Source: Bacillus proteolyticus | Lineage (GTDB): Bacteria; Bacillota; Bacilli; Bacillales; Bacillaceae_G | Length of the DNA stretch: 64,000 nt | Direction: 5' to 3' | Assembly (NCBI RefSeq): GCF_001884065.1 | Contig: NZ_MACH01000153.1 | Span: 1 to 64,000 of the forward strand | Part shown: positions 32,443-41,058 of the stretch, one piece after another | How positions within the stretch are numbered: the first letter of the stretch is position 1 | Layout: every line of letters begins with the position of its first letter | Made by a program: the position numbers and the translations under genes | The notes under the pieces: generated by a model | The model's input: the letters and a program-made list of their open reading frames with translations, nothing else | Databases searched by the model: none | Told to the model about the DNA's origin: nothing

Positions 32443-33552
32443 TCATGGCGTGTCGGGTGAAGATTTTTTCGACTGATTTTTGAAGCGCCATCGTAGTGAA
32501 TGGAATAGAAATAAAATTGGGATATAAGCGTATACAATATATAAACCAGCTTGAGACAGTACTGTATTTAATGTATTGATACTTTCACGATTTGTGAAAA
32601 ATAAGGATGAAATAAATATAGCTGCGATAAAAAGTGGCAATGTAATTTTAAACGGTATGTGAAAGGAAGTTTTACTAATGCGACAAGAAGACCAAATGGT
32701 TAAACAAAGATTAGGTAAAATAATAAGAAACCAGAGAAAAATAATAATGTACTCAAATCTTTGGATAAAAGGAACTTTAATGATTTTTAGCATCGTTAAT
32801 GTTGGCCAAATTGTATGATGGAGTTGTCCTTGGCTATAGTACATAAGGGACACGATTGCTAGTATTACGTATAAAATAGTTGTAAAAGCAATACCACCGT
32901 GTGCCCATTTATGTAGTGATTTTCCTTTTTTAATGAGTGGATAAAAGATAAGAATTGCTTCAAATCCAAGAAATTCTAATGCAGATGATTTTGCTGAATA
33001 TAGAATGTCTACAGGTGAATGGGTAAGAATCGGTAAAATGTTACGGACATGTGCATATTTCATAGGGAACACTAAGAAAAGTAGTACGAAAATCGGTATT
33101 ACGACGCCCCAAAAACACATTCCTGTTACAGAGCGGAATCCACCTTTTATTACGTAATACGTCACGAGTAAAAATAAGAACGTTAATTTCCATGGCTTAA
33201 TTGTAGGAAAGACCCATACTTGAATGACTTCAATATATGTACGAAGCACAGTTAGGCAAAATAAGAGAAGATATGCAGCAAAGCACATAGACAAAAAAGT
33301 TCCAAGCCATTTTCCGAAACATGTTGTATGAATGGCCATTAAATCATTATCTTTATCTAACATTTTTAACATACAAAACAGTACGATATGAGTTATAATA
33401 CCCGCAACAATAAGAGAAATCCAAGAATCATAGCCGGCATATTTTGCAATAATTCGTTGGTATCCTAATACGCCTACTCCAATTTGAAGAGAGTGTAATA
33501 AAAGAAATGTGAAATAAGGGGAAACAGTCATTGTTTTATTTTGTTCAGCCAT
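32443..33552 (-). CDS. GerB-family germinant receptor subunit
   Basis: A 369-residue spore germination permease of the GerAB/amino acid permease family with ten predicted helices. The N-terminal segment VSPYFTFLLLHSLQIGVGVLG and YVIKGGFRSVTGMCF are typical. In dormant spores it sits in the inner membrane, binds the germinant and helps gate ion release. It is last in an A-C-B operon. The protein ends with a lysine- and serine-rich tail. No strong terminator is seen after it. Confidence 0.93.
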   Translation of the reverse strand: MAEQNKTMTVSPYFTFLLLHSLQIGVGVLGYQRIIAKYAGYDSWISLIVAGIITHIVLFCMLKMLDKDNDLMAIHTTCFGKWLGTFLSMCFAAYLLLFCLTVLRTYIEVIQVWVFPTIKPWKLTFLFLLVTYYVIKGGFRSVTGMCFWGVVIPIFVLLFLVFPMKYAHVRNILPILTHSPVDILYSAKSSALEFLGFEAILIFYPLIKKGKSLHKWAHGGIAFTTILYVILAIVSLMYYSQGQLHHTIWPTLTMLKIIKVPFIQRFEYIIIFLWFLIILPNLCLTIWSSCRISKTSFHIPFKITLPLFIAAIFISSLFFTNRESINTLNTVLSQAGLYIVYAYIPILFLFHSLRWRFKNQSKKSSPDTP

Positions 33553-33564
33553 TGTAACACCTCA

Positions 33565-34647
33565 CTATTCTCCAATACCAGATTGCACGACATTGATTTG
33601 AACATGAACAGCAACATCCACACTAGGGTACATTTCTTGAATTTGTTTTATCGTCCATTTTCGTGAGTGACTACGAATTTCTTCTCGTATACCTATTGGA
33701 TCCACTTCTTTTTCTTGGAATTGTGTTATTAATTCGTTTAAATCTTTTTCAATTGTTTTTTCTATATGTTTTTTTACATATTTTATATTCTCTGACTTCG
33801 TTAAATCGAGCCAATCTGGAGCGTTTTTTATGAGTCCATTTAATTTGAGTTGAATATGGATTTTCGGGATGTCACCTGCATCAATCAGGTAACAAACGCT
33901 TTTTCCAGATAAATTTTGAGTGGTAATTAACCCTTTATGGTTACCTCGACGTATCGGAACTTCGTAACGTCCATTTTTAGTTGGATTAATGAGTAATTTG
34001 AATAAAAAAGATCCTTTTTTATCTGTATACATAACCACTTTATCCTTTTTTAAAAAAGCGAGTCCCTTAATGGAGGCAGACTTGTCTTCATCCACTTTAA
34101 TATAAGGAAGAAATGGATCGCATCCCGATGAAAAATAGTTATATAAAAAAATATTTAAAGCGGTCCGTGGAATCGTTTCAGTTACTATATTTTGCTCCAG
34201 TAAATCAGATAAATATAGTGATCCATTTGATTTAATATGTTTGAGCAGATGTTCGGTTGAACCATCTACAAGTGCTAGTTGTACGTCTCGACCAACATTT
34301 GGATCACGTTGTAGGTTGTTAATAATGTCACCAATACCTTGTTCACCAAATGATTTTCCGAATAGGGCAACACGCATTTGTCCTACGGCGATAGTGTGTG
34401 GTGATTTGGCATTTAGAAGTGAAGAAATTGTTTCAATAGTGCCGGCAGTAGTTGACTGAGTTTCTGGTTTTGATTGAACACCTTTTGTGTAATCGGGATA
34501 TAAAATCGTCCCGCGAAATTTTTTATCTTTCGTTATATCGAATCCACCTACATGAATAATTCGCTGTGTGTCTACTATATTCGGTTGTGTACATCCGGAT
34601 TGGAAAATTAAAACGATAATAGCAAAGCATAATAAAATATTTTTCAT
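33565..34647 (-). CDS. GerC-family germinant receptor lipoprotein
   Basis: A 360-residue lipoprotein of the Ger(x)C family: lipobox QSGC after a short leader, then the conserved RIIHVGGFDITKD opening, LNAKSPHTIAVGQMRVALFG, LADLL-type segment and the C-terminal FQEKEVDPIGIREEI with the WTIKQIQEMYPSVDV end. It overlaps the GerA gene by four bases and lies 12 bp before the GerB gene. It anchors the receptor at the outer face of the spore inner membrane. Confidence 0.93.
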   Translation of the reverse strand: MKNILLCFAIIVLIFQSGCTQPNIVDTQRIIHVGGFDITKDKKFRGTILYPDYTKGVQSKPETQSTTAGTIETISSLLNAKSPHTIAVGQMRVALFGKSFGEQGIGDIINNLQRDPNVGRDVQLALVDGSTEHLLKHIKSNGSLYLSDLLEQNIVTETIPRTALNIFLYNYFSSGCDPFLPYIKVDEDKSASIKGLAFLKKDKVVMYTDKKGSFLFKLLINPTKNGRYEVPIRRGNHKGLITTQNLSGKSVCYLIDAGDIPKIHIQLKLNGLIKNAPDWLDLTKSENIKYVKKHIEKTIEKDLNELITQFQEKEVDPIGIREEIRSHSRKWTIKQIQEMYPSVDVAVHVQINVVQSGIGE

Positions 34648-36149
34648 TTTTCCTCACCATCAAGTTTTTCTTTCGCTTTGTTTGGATCATAGCGCCATTT
34701 CTTTTTCGGTCTTAGAAAAGAGGCACGTCCAGCAGTTTGACTAAATGGCAAGCGAAGGAGCCCCTCCGCAGTTCCTAAACCTCGAAATGGGTATAAAGGT
34801 AATAAATAAGGTGATCCAAGTGATTTTAAGCGAATTAAATGAGCTAATATGAATACGAATCCGACAATGAGACCTAGACCACCAAATGCTCCAGCTAAAA
34901 TGATGAGAGGAAATCGTAATATCCGGATAGTGGAAGACATTTTTACTGTTGGTGTTGTAAAAGACGCAAGTGCAGATAACGCAACCGCAATTAATAAAAT
35001 AGTGCTCGTTAAAGCAGCCTCAACAGAGGCTTGTCCAATTACAATCCCGCCAACAATACCAATCGTTTGGCCGACTTTGGTCGGTAAGCGTGCTCCAGCT
35101 TCGCGCAGTAATTCAATTGTAATTTCTAAAAAAAGTGCTTCTAACATAGGTGGGAACGGTACGTTAGCTCTAGAATAAATAATAGGGCCAAGTAAATCAG
35201 CTGGAATCATTTGATAGTGATACGTTAATACAGCTGTATAAATAGCTGAAGAGAATAGAGAGAATGCTGCTCCGAAAAAACGAACCATTCTAAGAAATGA
35301 GCCTGCTATCCATGGTAAATAATAATCTTCTGGTGAGACGAAAAAATCGAGTAATGTCGCTGGGCCAGCTAATGCATATGGTGAACCATCTGTTAAAATG
35401 ACAATCCCTCCATTAAGTAATGCATAAACGGAGCGATCTAAACGCTCTGTAGGTAGTAAAACAGGAAAGGGAGAGTTACTGTTATCGCTAATAAACTGTT
35501 CAATCATAGTCGCATCGAAAGGAACATCAAAGTCAATGTCTTGTAGGCGCTGCATTGCAGTATTGACGTGCTGTTCATTTGTAATGCCTTCGATGTAAGC
35601 AACTACGACTTTTGTTTTTGATATAGAGCCAACGACAACTTCTTTGAAAACTAATTGCTCCGTTACGATATTTCGGCGAAGTAAGTGTATATTTGTATCG
35701 ATATTCTCAACGAACCCGACTTTTGGACCGATGACACTATATTCATTCTCTGTATCGTTATATAACCGTGTACCTAAAACCGAACTTTCAGCACGAATAA
35801 GTGCATATTCTGCTGCTTGAGAATCATTCTTTAGCTGTATGAGTACATATCCACCTAATAATTTTTCACGAATATCATCAATAGAAGGATTGGTGATAAT
35901 CTCTTCGAGTGTGACGATATTTGCTATATCACTTATATTTTCAATGTGATCTAATTCTTTTTTTATAGGTGTTAAAATGAATCGATTAATGAGGAGTGAT
36001 TCGGCTGTAGATTTATAATAAAACAAACACAATGTTCCATCGTCTACTACGTTATAAGACACGAAATCACTGGATTCTTTCATAGTGTGGATAAACTCTG
36101 GAATAGAACAGAGTGCTTTTTTCTTCTTTTTAGATGATAAACGGAACAT
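34644..36149 (-). CDS. GerA-family germinant receptor subunit
   Basis: A 501-residue GerA/SpoVAF family protein: a large N-terminal soluble domain (residues 1-240), then five or so membrane helices and a C-terminal soluble tail. Conserved blocks seen include YIEGI, FPVLLPTERLD, LNGGIVILTDGSPYAL, EDYYLPW and RANVPFPPMLEALFLEI. The start at 36149 follows AAGGGGGGAG; the frame could extend 24 bp upstream without a site. The gene order A-C-B is that of gerK in B. subtilis, so this may be a GerK receptor; I leave the symbol open. Confidence 0.94.
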   Translation of the reverse strand: MFRLSSKKKKKALCSIPEFIHTMKESSDFVSYNVVDDGTLCLFYYKSTAESLLINRFILTPIKKELDHIENISDIANIVTLEEIITNPSIDDIREKLLGGYVLIQLKNDSQAAEYALIRAESSVLGTRLYNDTENEYSVIGPKVGFVENIDTNIHLLRRNIVTEQLVFKEVVVGSISKTKVVVAYIEGITNEQHVNTAMQRLQDIDFDVPFDATMIEQFISDNSNSPFPVLLPTERLDRSVYALLNGGIVILTDGSPYALAGPATLLDFFVSPEDYYLPWIAGSFLRMVRFFGAAFSLFSSAIYTAVLTYHYQMIPADLLGPIIYSRANVPFPPMLEALFLEITIELLREAGARLPTKVGQTIGIVGGIVIGQASVEAALTSTILLIAVALSALASFTTPTVKMSSTIRILRFPLIILAGAFGGLGLIVGFVFILAHLIRLKSLGSPYLLPLYPFRGLGTAEGLLRLPFSQTAGRASFLRPKKKWRYDPNKAKEKLDGEEK

Positions 36150-36229
36150 TTTCTCCCCCCTTACGTACATCATTTACTTGTGTTAGTTTTTGGGAAAGAC
36201 GGGAATTTATACTTGAAAATTGAAAGTTC

Positions 36230-36385
36230 ATAAAGTAAAACTTTAATCAGTGGGGGGTGTTCATCCCCGCTGATTATTAGCCCTCACCAATCGGGCGTTT
36301 ACGGGCAGCGGGGCTTCTCCCTAACTGCTTTGCTCCAGCTGAATTTGGAGGTGGGAGTTTTACTACCCACAAATAGCGGGATAAA
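36230..36385 (+). repeat. bcr1-like mobile palindromic repeat, copy C
   Basis: A 156-bp element bounded by ATAAA direct repeats (36230-36234 and 36381-36385), same orientation as copy A. It holds the palindrome ATCAGTGGGG / CCCCGCTGAT, AATCGGGCGTTTACGGGCAG, GGAGGTGGGAGTTTTACT and AAATAGCGGG. It lies upstream of the germinant receptor operon. Confidence 0.82.
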
Positions 36386-36420
36386 GAAAAGGAAGAGTAT
36401 TGGATATCTCTTCCTTTTTG
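36386..36420. terminator. Terminator of the exported protein gene
   Basis: GGAAGAG(T)AT and AT(AT)CTCTTCC form a stem flanked by A- and T-runs directly downstream of the stop at 36426. Confidence 0.7.
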
Positions 36421-36425
36421 GCATG

Positions 36426-37022
36426 TTAATTTGTTTTCTGTTCTTTAATAGACTTCACTAATTTAATCATTTCTGCTCGTATATCTTCTTTTTTTACATT
36501 TAATTTTTCTGCAATTTGTTTAATATCCATGCCATCTTTTTTCATTTTTAGTACATCATCGAGAGGGGTATTACTTTTTTGAGCGATGATTGTTAACACC
36601 GCGAGATGACGTAAGCCGATGTTATACTCTTTCATTTTTTGTTTTAGCTGATCAGGTGTAGATTTGTGCATGTTTGCTAGCTCTTGTAGCAATGCTTTTT
36701 TCGTTTCTTTATTCATATGATGTTTTTTTAACTTACTTGGATCTACACCGAAATGCTCGGCTGTTTTCTCCCAAGATTTATTTTGCTTATAGTAAGCTAA
36801 AACGTCCTTAATTTCTTTTTTGCTTATTCTTGCAATATGAGCAGCTTTCCAAATTTCATGTTTGTTATAGCCGAGTTTTTCGAGCGACTGCATTTCTTCT
36901 TCTGAAATAGGATTATGATGGTGCATTGTTACTTCTTTTGGCGTGGCAGCGAAAGCGGGGAAGACTGTTGCCCCGCATAATAATGCTGCCATAGTCATAC
37001 TTACTGCGATTTTTTTGTACAT
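36426..37022 (-). CDS. Exported protein with duplicated helical repeat
   Basis: A 198-residue secreted protein: signal peptide about residues 1-24 (ends FPAFA), then a wholly helical, lysine-rich mature part. Two copies of a unit of about 45 residues can be aligned: one around IARISKKEIKDVLAYYKQ with WEKTAEHFGVDPSKLK, and one around IAQKSNTPLDDVLKMKKD with IKQIAEKLNVKKEDIR. Each unit ends in a helix-turn-helix-like pattern, unusual outside the cell. ATG 37022 follows CTAGGAGGAG. No family is recognised. It is monocistronic. Confidence 0.75.
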   Translation of the reverse strand: MYKKIAVSMTMAALLCGATVFPAFAATPKEVTMHHHNPISEEEMQSLEKLGYNKHEIWKAAHIARISKKEIKDVLAYYKQNKSWEKTAEHFGVDPSKLKKHHMNKETKKALLQELANMHKSTPDQLKQKMKEYNIGLRHLAVLTIIAQKSNTPLDDVLKMKKDGMDIKQIAEKLNVKKEDIRAEMIKLVKSIKEQKTN

Positions 37023-37255
37023 GTAAACTCCTCCTAGATGGATAATGTGGAAAACTTTACACATATCATTTCCATAAAATGTGAAAAACTTGTGAACAAG
37101 CTAAGTTTTTTTATTCACAGTAGAAAAAGAAGTTTTTAGATGTTTTCCAACATAAAACATTGATTAATAGTGAAAAACTAGGTTATAATCGAAATTGAAA
37201 ATCAATATCAATAAAGAACTTATACATATAGATGAAAAATAAGGGAGAGAAAAAT

Positions 37256-37816
37256 ATGACTACATATACTTCCATCGCAAATGTGATTAAAGAAAGACGC
37301 TCTGTTCGTACATTTACAGATAAAGCAGTAGAAAAAGAGCTATTAATTGAACTATTAAACGACGCAACATGGGCACCGAATCATAAAAACCGTGAACCAT
37401 GGAATTGTCAACTATACATTGGAGAAGGGCGTAAGCAATTAGTAGACGCAGTATTAAACTCTTTCTCAGAAGAAGAAAGAGCGAAACGCGGCAAAATTTT
37501 ATCAGATCGTTTCTTAAGCACACCTGCGCAAATCGTTGTATATATGAATGAAGATCCGCGTCAAATTCAACGTGATGAAGATTACGCTGCAACATGCGCA
37601 TTTATGCAAAACTTCCAACTGCTTGCTTGGGAACGCGGTTTAGGCTGTGTTTGGAAATCAGGTGGATTAAACTACAATCCATTATTTATAGAAGGAATCG
37701 GTTTAACAAGAGGCCAACGTATCGTTGGAATTCTTCATATTGGTTATTTCGATAAAGCACCAGACGGAAAAGCGCGAGCGCCGATTACGGAGAAGATGGA
37801 GATTATTGAAGGTTAA
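37256..37816 (+). CDS. Nitroreductase-family FMN enzyme
   Basis: A 186-residue nitroreductase-fold protein. FMN contacts typical of the family are visible: ERRSVRTFTD near the N-terminus, ATWAPNHKNREPW, and GLGCVWKSGGL. The fold works as a dimer using NAD(P)H to reduce nitro, quinone or flavin substrates; the natural substrate is unknown. ATG 37256 follows AAGGGAGAG; an ATG 24 bp upstream lacks a site. It is monocistronic with a terminator after the stop. Confidence 0.92.
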   Translation: MTTYTSIANVIKERRSVRTFTDKAVEKELLIELLNDATWAPNHKNREPWNCQLYIGEGRKQLVDAVLNSFSEEERAKRGKILSDRFLSTPAQIVVYMNEDPRQIQRDEDYAATCAFMQNFQLLAWERGLGCVWKSGGLNYNPLFIEGIGLTRGQRIVGILHIGYFDKAPDGKARAPITEKMEIIEG

Positions 37817-37821
37817 ATAGA

Positions 37822-37859
37822 AAGGCATTCTTGTTTTGAACAAGGGTGCCTTTTTTATT
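37822..37859 (+). terminator. Intrinsic terminator
   Basis: AAGGCATTCTTGTT and AACAAGGGTGCCTT form a stem followed by TTTTATT. It ends the nitroreductase gene; 37860-37980 is AT-rich spacer. Confidence 0.82.
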
Positions 37860-38000
37860 TAAATAATATTTGGCAGGTTCGTTATGAGAAACGTCAAATA
37901 CATATGTTTATGTGGATTTTAAATAGTCTTGTAGATAGTGGGGATGTGCAGTTACTTGCTTTAAAATAAATTCACTACGTATTTGGAAAGGAATGTCTTT

Positions 38001-38789
38001 ATGTTACAAGCTGAACTTAAAGGGAAGTTTTATAGCAGTAGTGAAGATATATTGACGTCGTCCGTTATTGGAAGCATACGCTATTTATCTTCTCCATTGT
38101 TTTTTGTAGAGTTATTAAACAGATCGGTGAATAAGAACGGAAAGACTTTGCATGTAGATGGAACGGTAAAGAAAATAACCTTTTTATTTTGGAAAAGGTT
38201 AGAAAACAGTGAACCAGATGTTTTAGTACTCTTAGAAAATGAAGATGCTACGTATCATATTGTATGTATAGAAGCAAAGTTTTTATCAGGTAAGTCTAGT
38301 AAGGAAGATGAAACGGTTGATTTGATGGAGAGAAAGAATTTTCAACGTGATCAACTAGCAAGAGAATTGGAGGATTTACATAGCGACACTTTTTATAAAC
38401 ATATTGCTATTTCTCCTTCAAAAGTAAAAGATATATCGCTTATTTATCTTACAAACGATACAAGTATGCCCCTCGGAGAGTTATTGGACAGTGCCAAACA
38501 TGCGCGTGTATCTGAAGAGGGAAAAAAGATATTTTGGCTTTCGTGGTCCATGATTTATAGTACGGTTTGTGAATGGATTACATATGGGACTGTACAAGAT
38601 CAATGGATTTTATCTGATTTAAAGCTTTTACTAGAGAAAAAGGGATTGAATAGTTTTAGTGGATTATCAAGAATAGAAGAAGTTCAAAAAAATTGTTGGG
38701 TATATTCAAATACAAGTTCACAATACAAGTGGGATGGTTTATCTGAAGTGGTATGTGACACTTGGAAATATATGCGGAGAGGAAAATGA
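38001..38789 (+). CDS. Putative PD-(D/E)XK nuclease-like protein
   Basis: A 262-residue protein, first of a tight two-gene unit. Residues 15 (Glu), 73 (Asp, within EPDVLVLLEN) and 91-93 (Glu-Ala-Lys, within IVCIEAKF) reproduce the E...D...ExK layout of PD-(D/E)XK phosphodiesterases, with strands on both sides of the acidic residues and RDQLARELEDL giving the usual following helix with Gln. This fold occurs in restriction enzymes, defence nucleases and repair nucleases. AAAGGA is correctly spaced from ATG 38001; the frame can extend back to 37983. Codon use is AT-rich like the neighbours. The nuclease call is an inference from motif spacing; the specific function is unknown. Confidence 0.6.
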   Translation: MLQAELKGKFYSSSEDILTSSVIGSIRYLSSPLFFVELLNRSVNKNGKTLHVDGTVKKITFLFWKRLENSEPDVLVLLENEDATYHIVCIEAKFLSGKSSKEDETVDLMERKNFQRDQLARELEDLHSDTFYKHIAISPSKVKDISLIYLTNDTSMPLGELLDSAKHARVSEEGKKIFWLSWSMIYSTVCEWITYGTVQDQWILSDLKLLLEKKGLNSFSGLSRIEEVQKNCWVYSNTSSQYKWDGLSEVVCDTWKYMRRGK

Positions 38790-38792
38790 TGA

Positions 38793-39407
38793 ATGAGTAC
38801 AAAGGACATTATGAAAATATCTATTCAAAATGTAAGGGAAGTTATTAATAATAGTATTTTGTTACTGCGAGATGTCGATAATATGGTGTCTAGGGAAGGG
38901 TTGACATCCCTGTTTGGAAATACATTAGGGACCGAAACGAGTAAGAATATAGGGCAGTCAATGGATCAAAATAGCTATACTACATTTTTTCCACAATTTA
39001 TGTGTAGGGTGTATGTAAATCATAATGAATTACAAGAAAATAGAGTTGAGAAAGTGACTATTGTGAATGTGCAATTTTATCATGCGAATTGTCCATTACT
39101 ATACCCTACAGTGATAGCTGGGGTTTTTAAATTGCCCCGTACTTTTACTGCGCAAGAAATTAAAGAAGAGGTAAACTATTGGTGGTTAAAATATGTTGCA
39201 TTTGAATATTGTTCATATGAGAAATTAAAATTTGATGGAACATCGATTACTGTAAGGCCTTGGGTAGAAGAAAAGAATGAAACTGAGGTTGTATTTTGGT
39301 GTCATGAATTGCATACTTTTGAGAACCAAGGTGATATAGAGAGGAAAATAGTTGAGCAGATAAGAGAGTATAAGAATTTCCCCATGTACCCTAATGAGGG
39401 ATGTTAA
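38793..39407 (+). CDS. Uncharacterised partner of the nuclease-like gene
   Basis: A 204-residue soluble protein beginning three bases after the upstream stop, so it is almost certainly co-translated. The composition is rich in aromatic residues (YYHANCPLLYP-type segments, VNYWWLKYVAFEYCSYEKL) with mixed alpha/beta character; no known motif is recognised. Being coupled to a PD-(D/E)XK-like gene, it could be a specificity, regulatory or immunity partner. GAGAGGAAAATGATG gives a usable ribosome binding site. No strong terminator follows before spoVR. Confidence 0.55.
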   Translation: MSTKDIMKISIQNVREVINNSILLLRDVDNMVSREGLTSLFGNTLGTETSKNIGQSMDQNSYTTFFPQFMCRVYVNHNELQENRVEKVTIVNVQFYHANCPLLYPTVIAGVFKLPRTFTAQEIKEEVNYWWLKYVAFEYCSYEKLKFDGTSITVRPWVEEKNETEVVFWCHELHTFENQGDIERKIVEQIREYKNFPMYPNEGC

Positions 39408-39495
39408 TCCAGTAAGCTCAAGTATTGTTGAAATAAAAAAGGTGAATAAGTCGAGTAAGTTTGTTTAGTTCTCATGAAAGCTTGTTTCCAATCAT

Positions 39496-39517
39496 ACACT
39501 TTCTTAAGGGAAAGTGT
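39496..39517 (+). promoter_or_regulatory. Hairpin immediately before the spoVR ribosome binding site
   Basis: ACACTTTC and GAAAGTGT pair around TTAAGG, and the next base starts the AAGGAGGG site (39518-39525). It could be an operator or a structure affecting translation initiation of spoVR. Confidence 0.4.
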
Positions 39518-39531
39518 AAGGAGGGAAAATA

Positions 39532-40950
39532 ATGAGAGCAAGTGATGATAAAGCACTGCAATATGCGATTGCGGAAATTACGGAAATTGCGACTGGATTT
39601 GGGCTTGATTTTTATCCAATGCGTTACGAAATATGTCCAGCGGAAATTATTTATACATTTGGTGCATATGGGATGCCGACGAGATTTTCACATTGGAGTT
39701 TTGGGAAGCAATTTTTCAGAATGAAATTACAATACGATTTAGGACTTAGTAAAATATACGAACTCGTTATTAACTCTGATCCATGTTACGCCTTTTTATT
39801 AGATACGAACTCTTTAATTCAAAATAAACTCATCGTAGCGCACGTTTTAGCACACTGTGACTTCTTTAAAAATAACGTTCGTTTTTCAAATACGAAGCGA
39901 GATATGGTAGAGAGTATGGCGGCAACCGCAGACCGTGTGAAAGCATATGAGCATAAGTACGGAAAAGCAGAGGTGGAAACATTTTTAGATGCCGTACTTG
40001 CCATTCAAGAACATATTGACCCATCACTTATGCGCCCGAAACTTGCGTGGAGTATTGATGATTTAGAAGAGGAAGAAGTAGATAAGAAAAAGGCGTCGCA
40101 ATACGATGATTTATGGAATTTAGATGATCGAAATAAAAAAAGGGAACGATCCAATATACGCAAAAAGAAGAAAATTCCACCACAGCCAGAGAAAGATTTA
40201 CTCCTCTTTATTGAAGAATATAGCCGTGAGTTAGAAGATTGGCAGCGCGACATATTAACGATGATGCGTGAGGAAATGTTATATTTCTGGCCACAGCTTG
40301 AAACTAAAATCATGAATGAAGGCTGGGCTTCCTACTGGCATCAACGTATACTTCGTGAAATGGACTTAACATCTTCTGAAGCGATCGAATTTGCAAAGCT
40401 TAATGCAGGTGTCGTACAGCCATCAAAAACAAGTATTAATCCATACTACCTCGGTATTAAAATGTTTGAAGATATTGAAGAACGCTACAACAACCCGACA
40501 GAAGAAATGAAACGACGAGGCGTAAAACCAGGATCTGGTCGTGAGAAAATCTTTGAAGTACGCGAAATTGAATGGGACGTATCGTTCTTAAGAAACTACT
40601 TAAATAAAGAACTCGTCATGAGAGAAGATATGTACTTATTCCAGCGCCAAGGAAAAGAATATAAAGTAATTGATAAAGAATGGGAACATGTACGTGATCA
40701 ACTTGTAAATATGCGTACAAATGGAGGTTTCCCGTACTTAGTAGTAGAAGATGGAGACTACTTAAAGAACGGAGAATTGTACATTAAACATAGTTACGAA
40801 GGAATTGAGCTAGATTTAAAATACTTAGAAAAGGTATTACCGTACCTTCATCAGTTATGGGGAAGAACGGTGCATATGGAGTCCATTGTGGAGAGTAAGG
40901 GCGTTGTGTTTTCTTATGATGGGAAGATGGTGCATCGGAAGTATGTGTGA
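39532..40950 (+). CDS. spoVR: Stage V sporulation protein R
   Basis: A 472-residue SpoVR family protein, needed for normal spore cortex formation in B. subtilis, where it is made in the mother cell. Seen: the N-terminal [23 protein letters not shown] block, [12 protein letters not shown] (His and Asp conserved), [15 protein letters not shown], and the C-terminal [15 protein letters not shown] region. The length is as expected. AAGGAGGG is ideally placed. Expression is probably from a sporulation sigma factor, but I cannot identify its promoter with confidence. It is followed by a strong terminator. Confidence 0.97.
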   Translation: MRASDDKALQYAIAEITEIATGFGLDFYPMRYEICPAEIIYTFGAYGMPTRFSHWSFGKQFFRMKLQYDLGLSKIYELVINSDPCYAFLLDTNSLIQNKLIVAHVLAHCDFFKNNVRFSNTKRDMVESMAATADRVKAYEHKYGKAEVETFLDAVLAIQEHIDPSLMRPKLAWSIDDLEEEEVDKKKASQYDDLWNLDDRNKKRERSNIRKKKKIPPQPEKDLLLFIEEYSRELEDWQRDILTMMREEMLYFWPQLETKIMNEGWASYWHQRILREMDLTSSEAIEFAKLNAGVVQPSKTSINPYYLGIKMFEDIEERYNNPTEEMKRRGVKPGSGREKIFEVREIEWDVSFLRNYLNKELVMREDMYLFQRQGKEYKVIDKEWEHVRDQLVNMRTNGGFPYLVVEDGDYLKNGELYIKHSYEGIELDLKYLEKVLPYLHQLWGRTVHMESIVESKGVVFSYDGKMVHRKYV

Positions 40951-40953
40951 GAA

Positions 40954-40988
40954 AAAGAACGGACATAGATTGCTATGTCCGTTCTTTC
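40954..40988 (+). terminator. Terminator of spoVR
   Basis: AAGAACGGACATAG and CTATGTCCGTTCTT form a perfect 14-bp stem followed by TCTTATTT. Confidence 0.88.
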
Positions 40989-41058
40989 TTATTTGGAACA
41001 AAGCTAAATATGCTATTCTTGAAGAAAGGGAGTTATATATAGAAATGGAGCAATTCAA

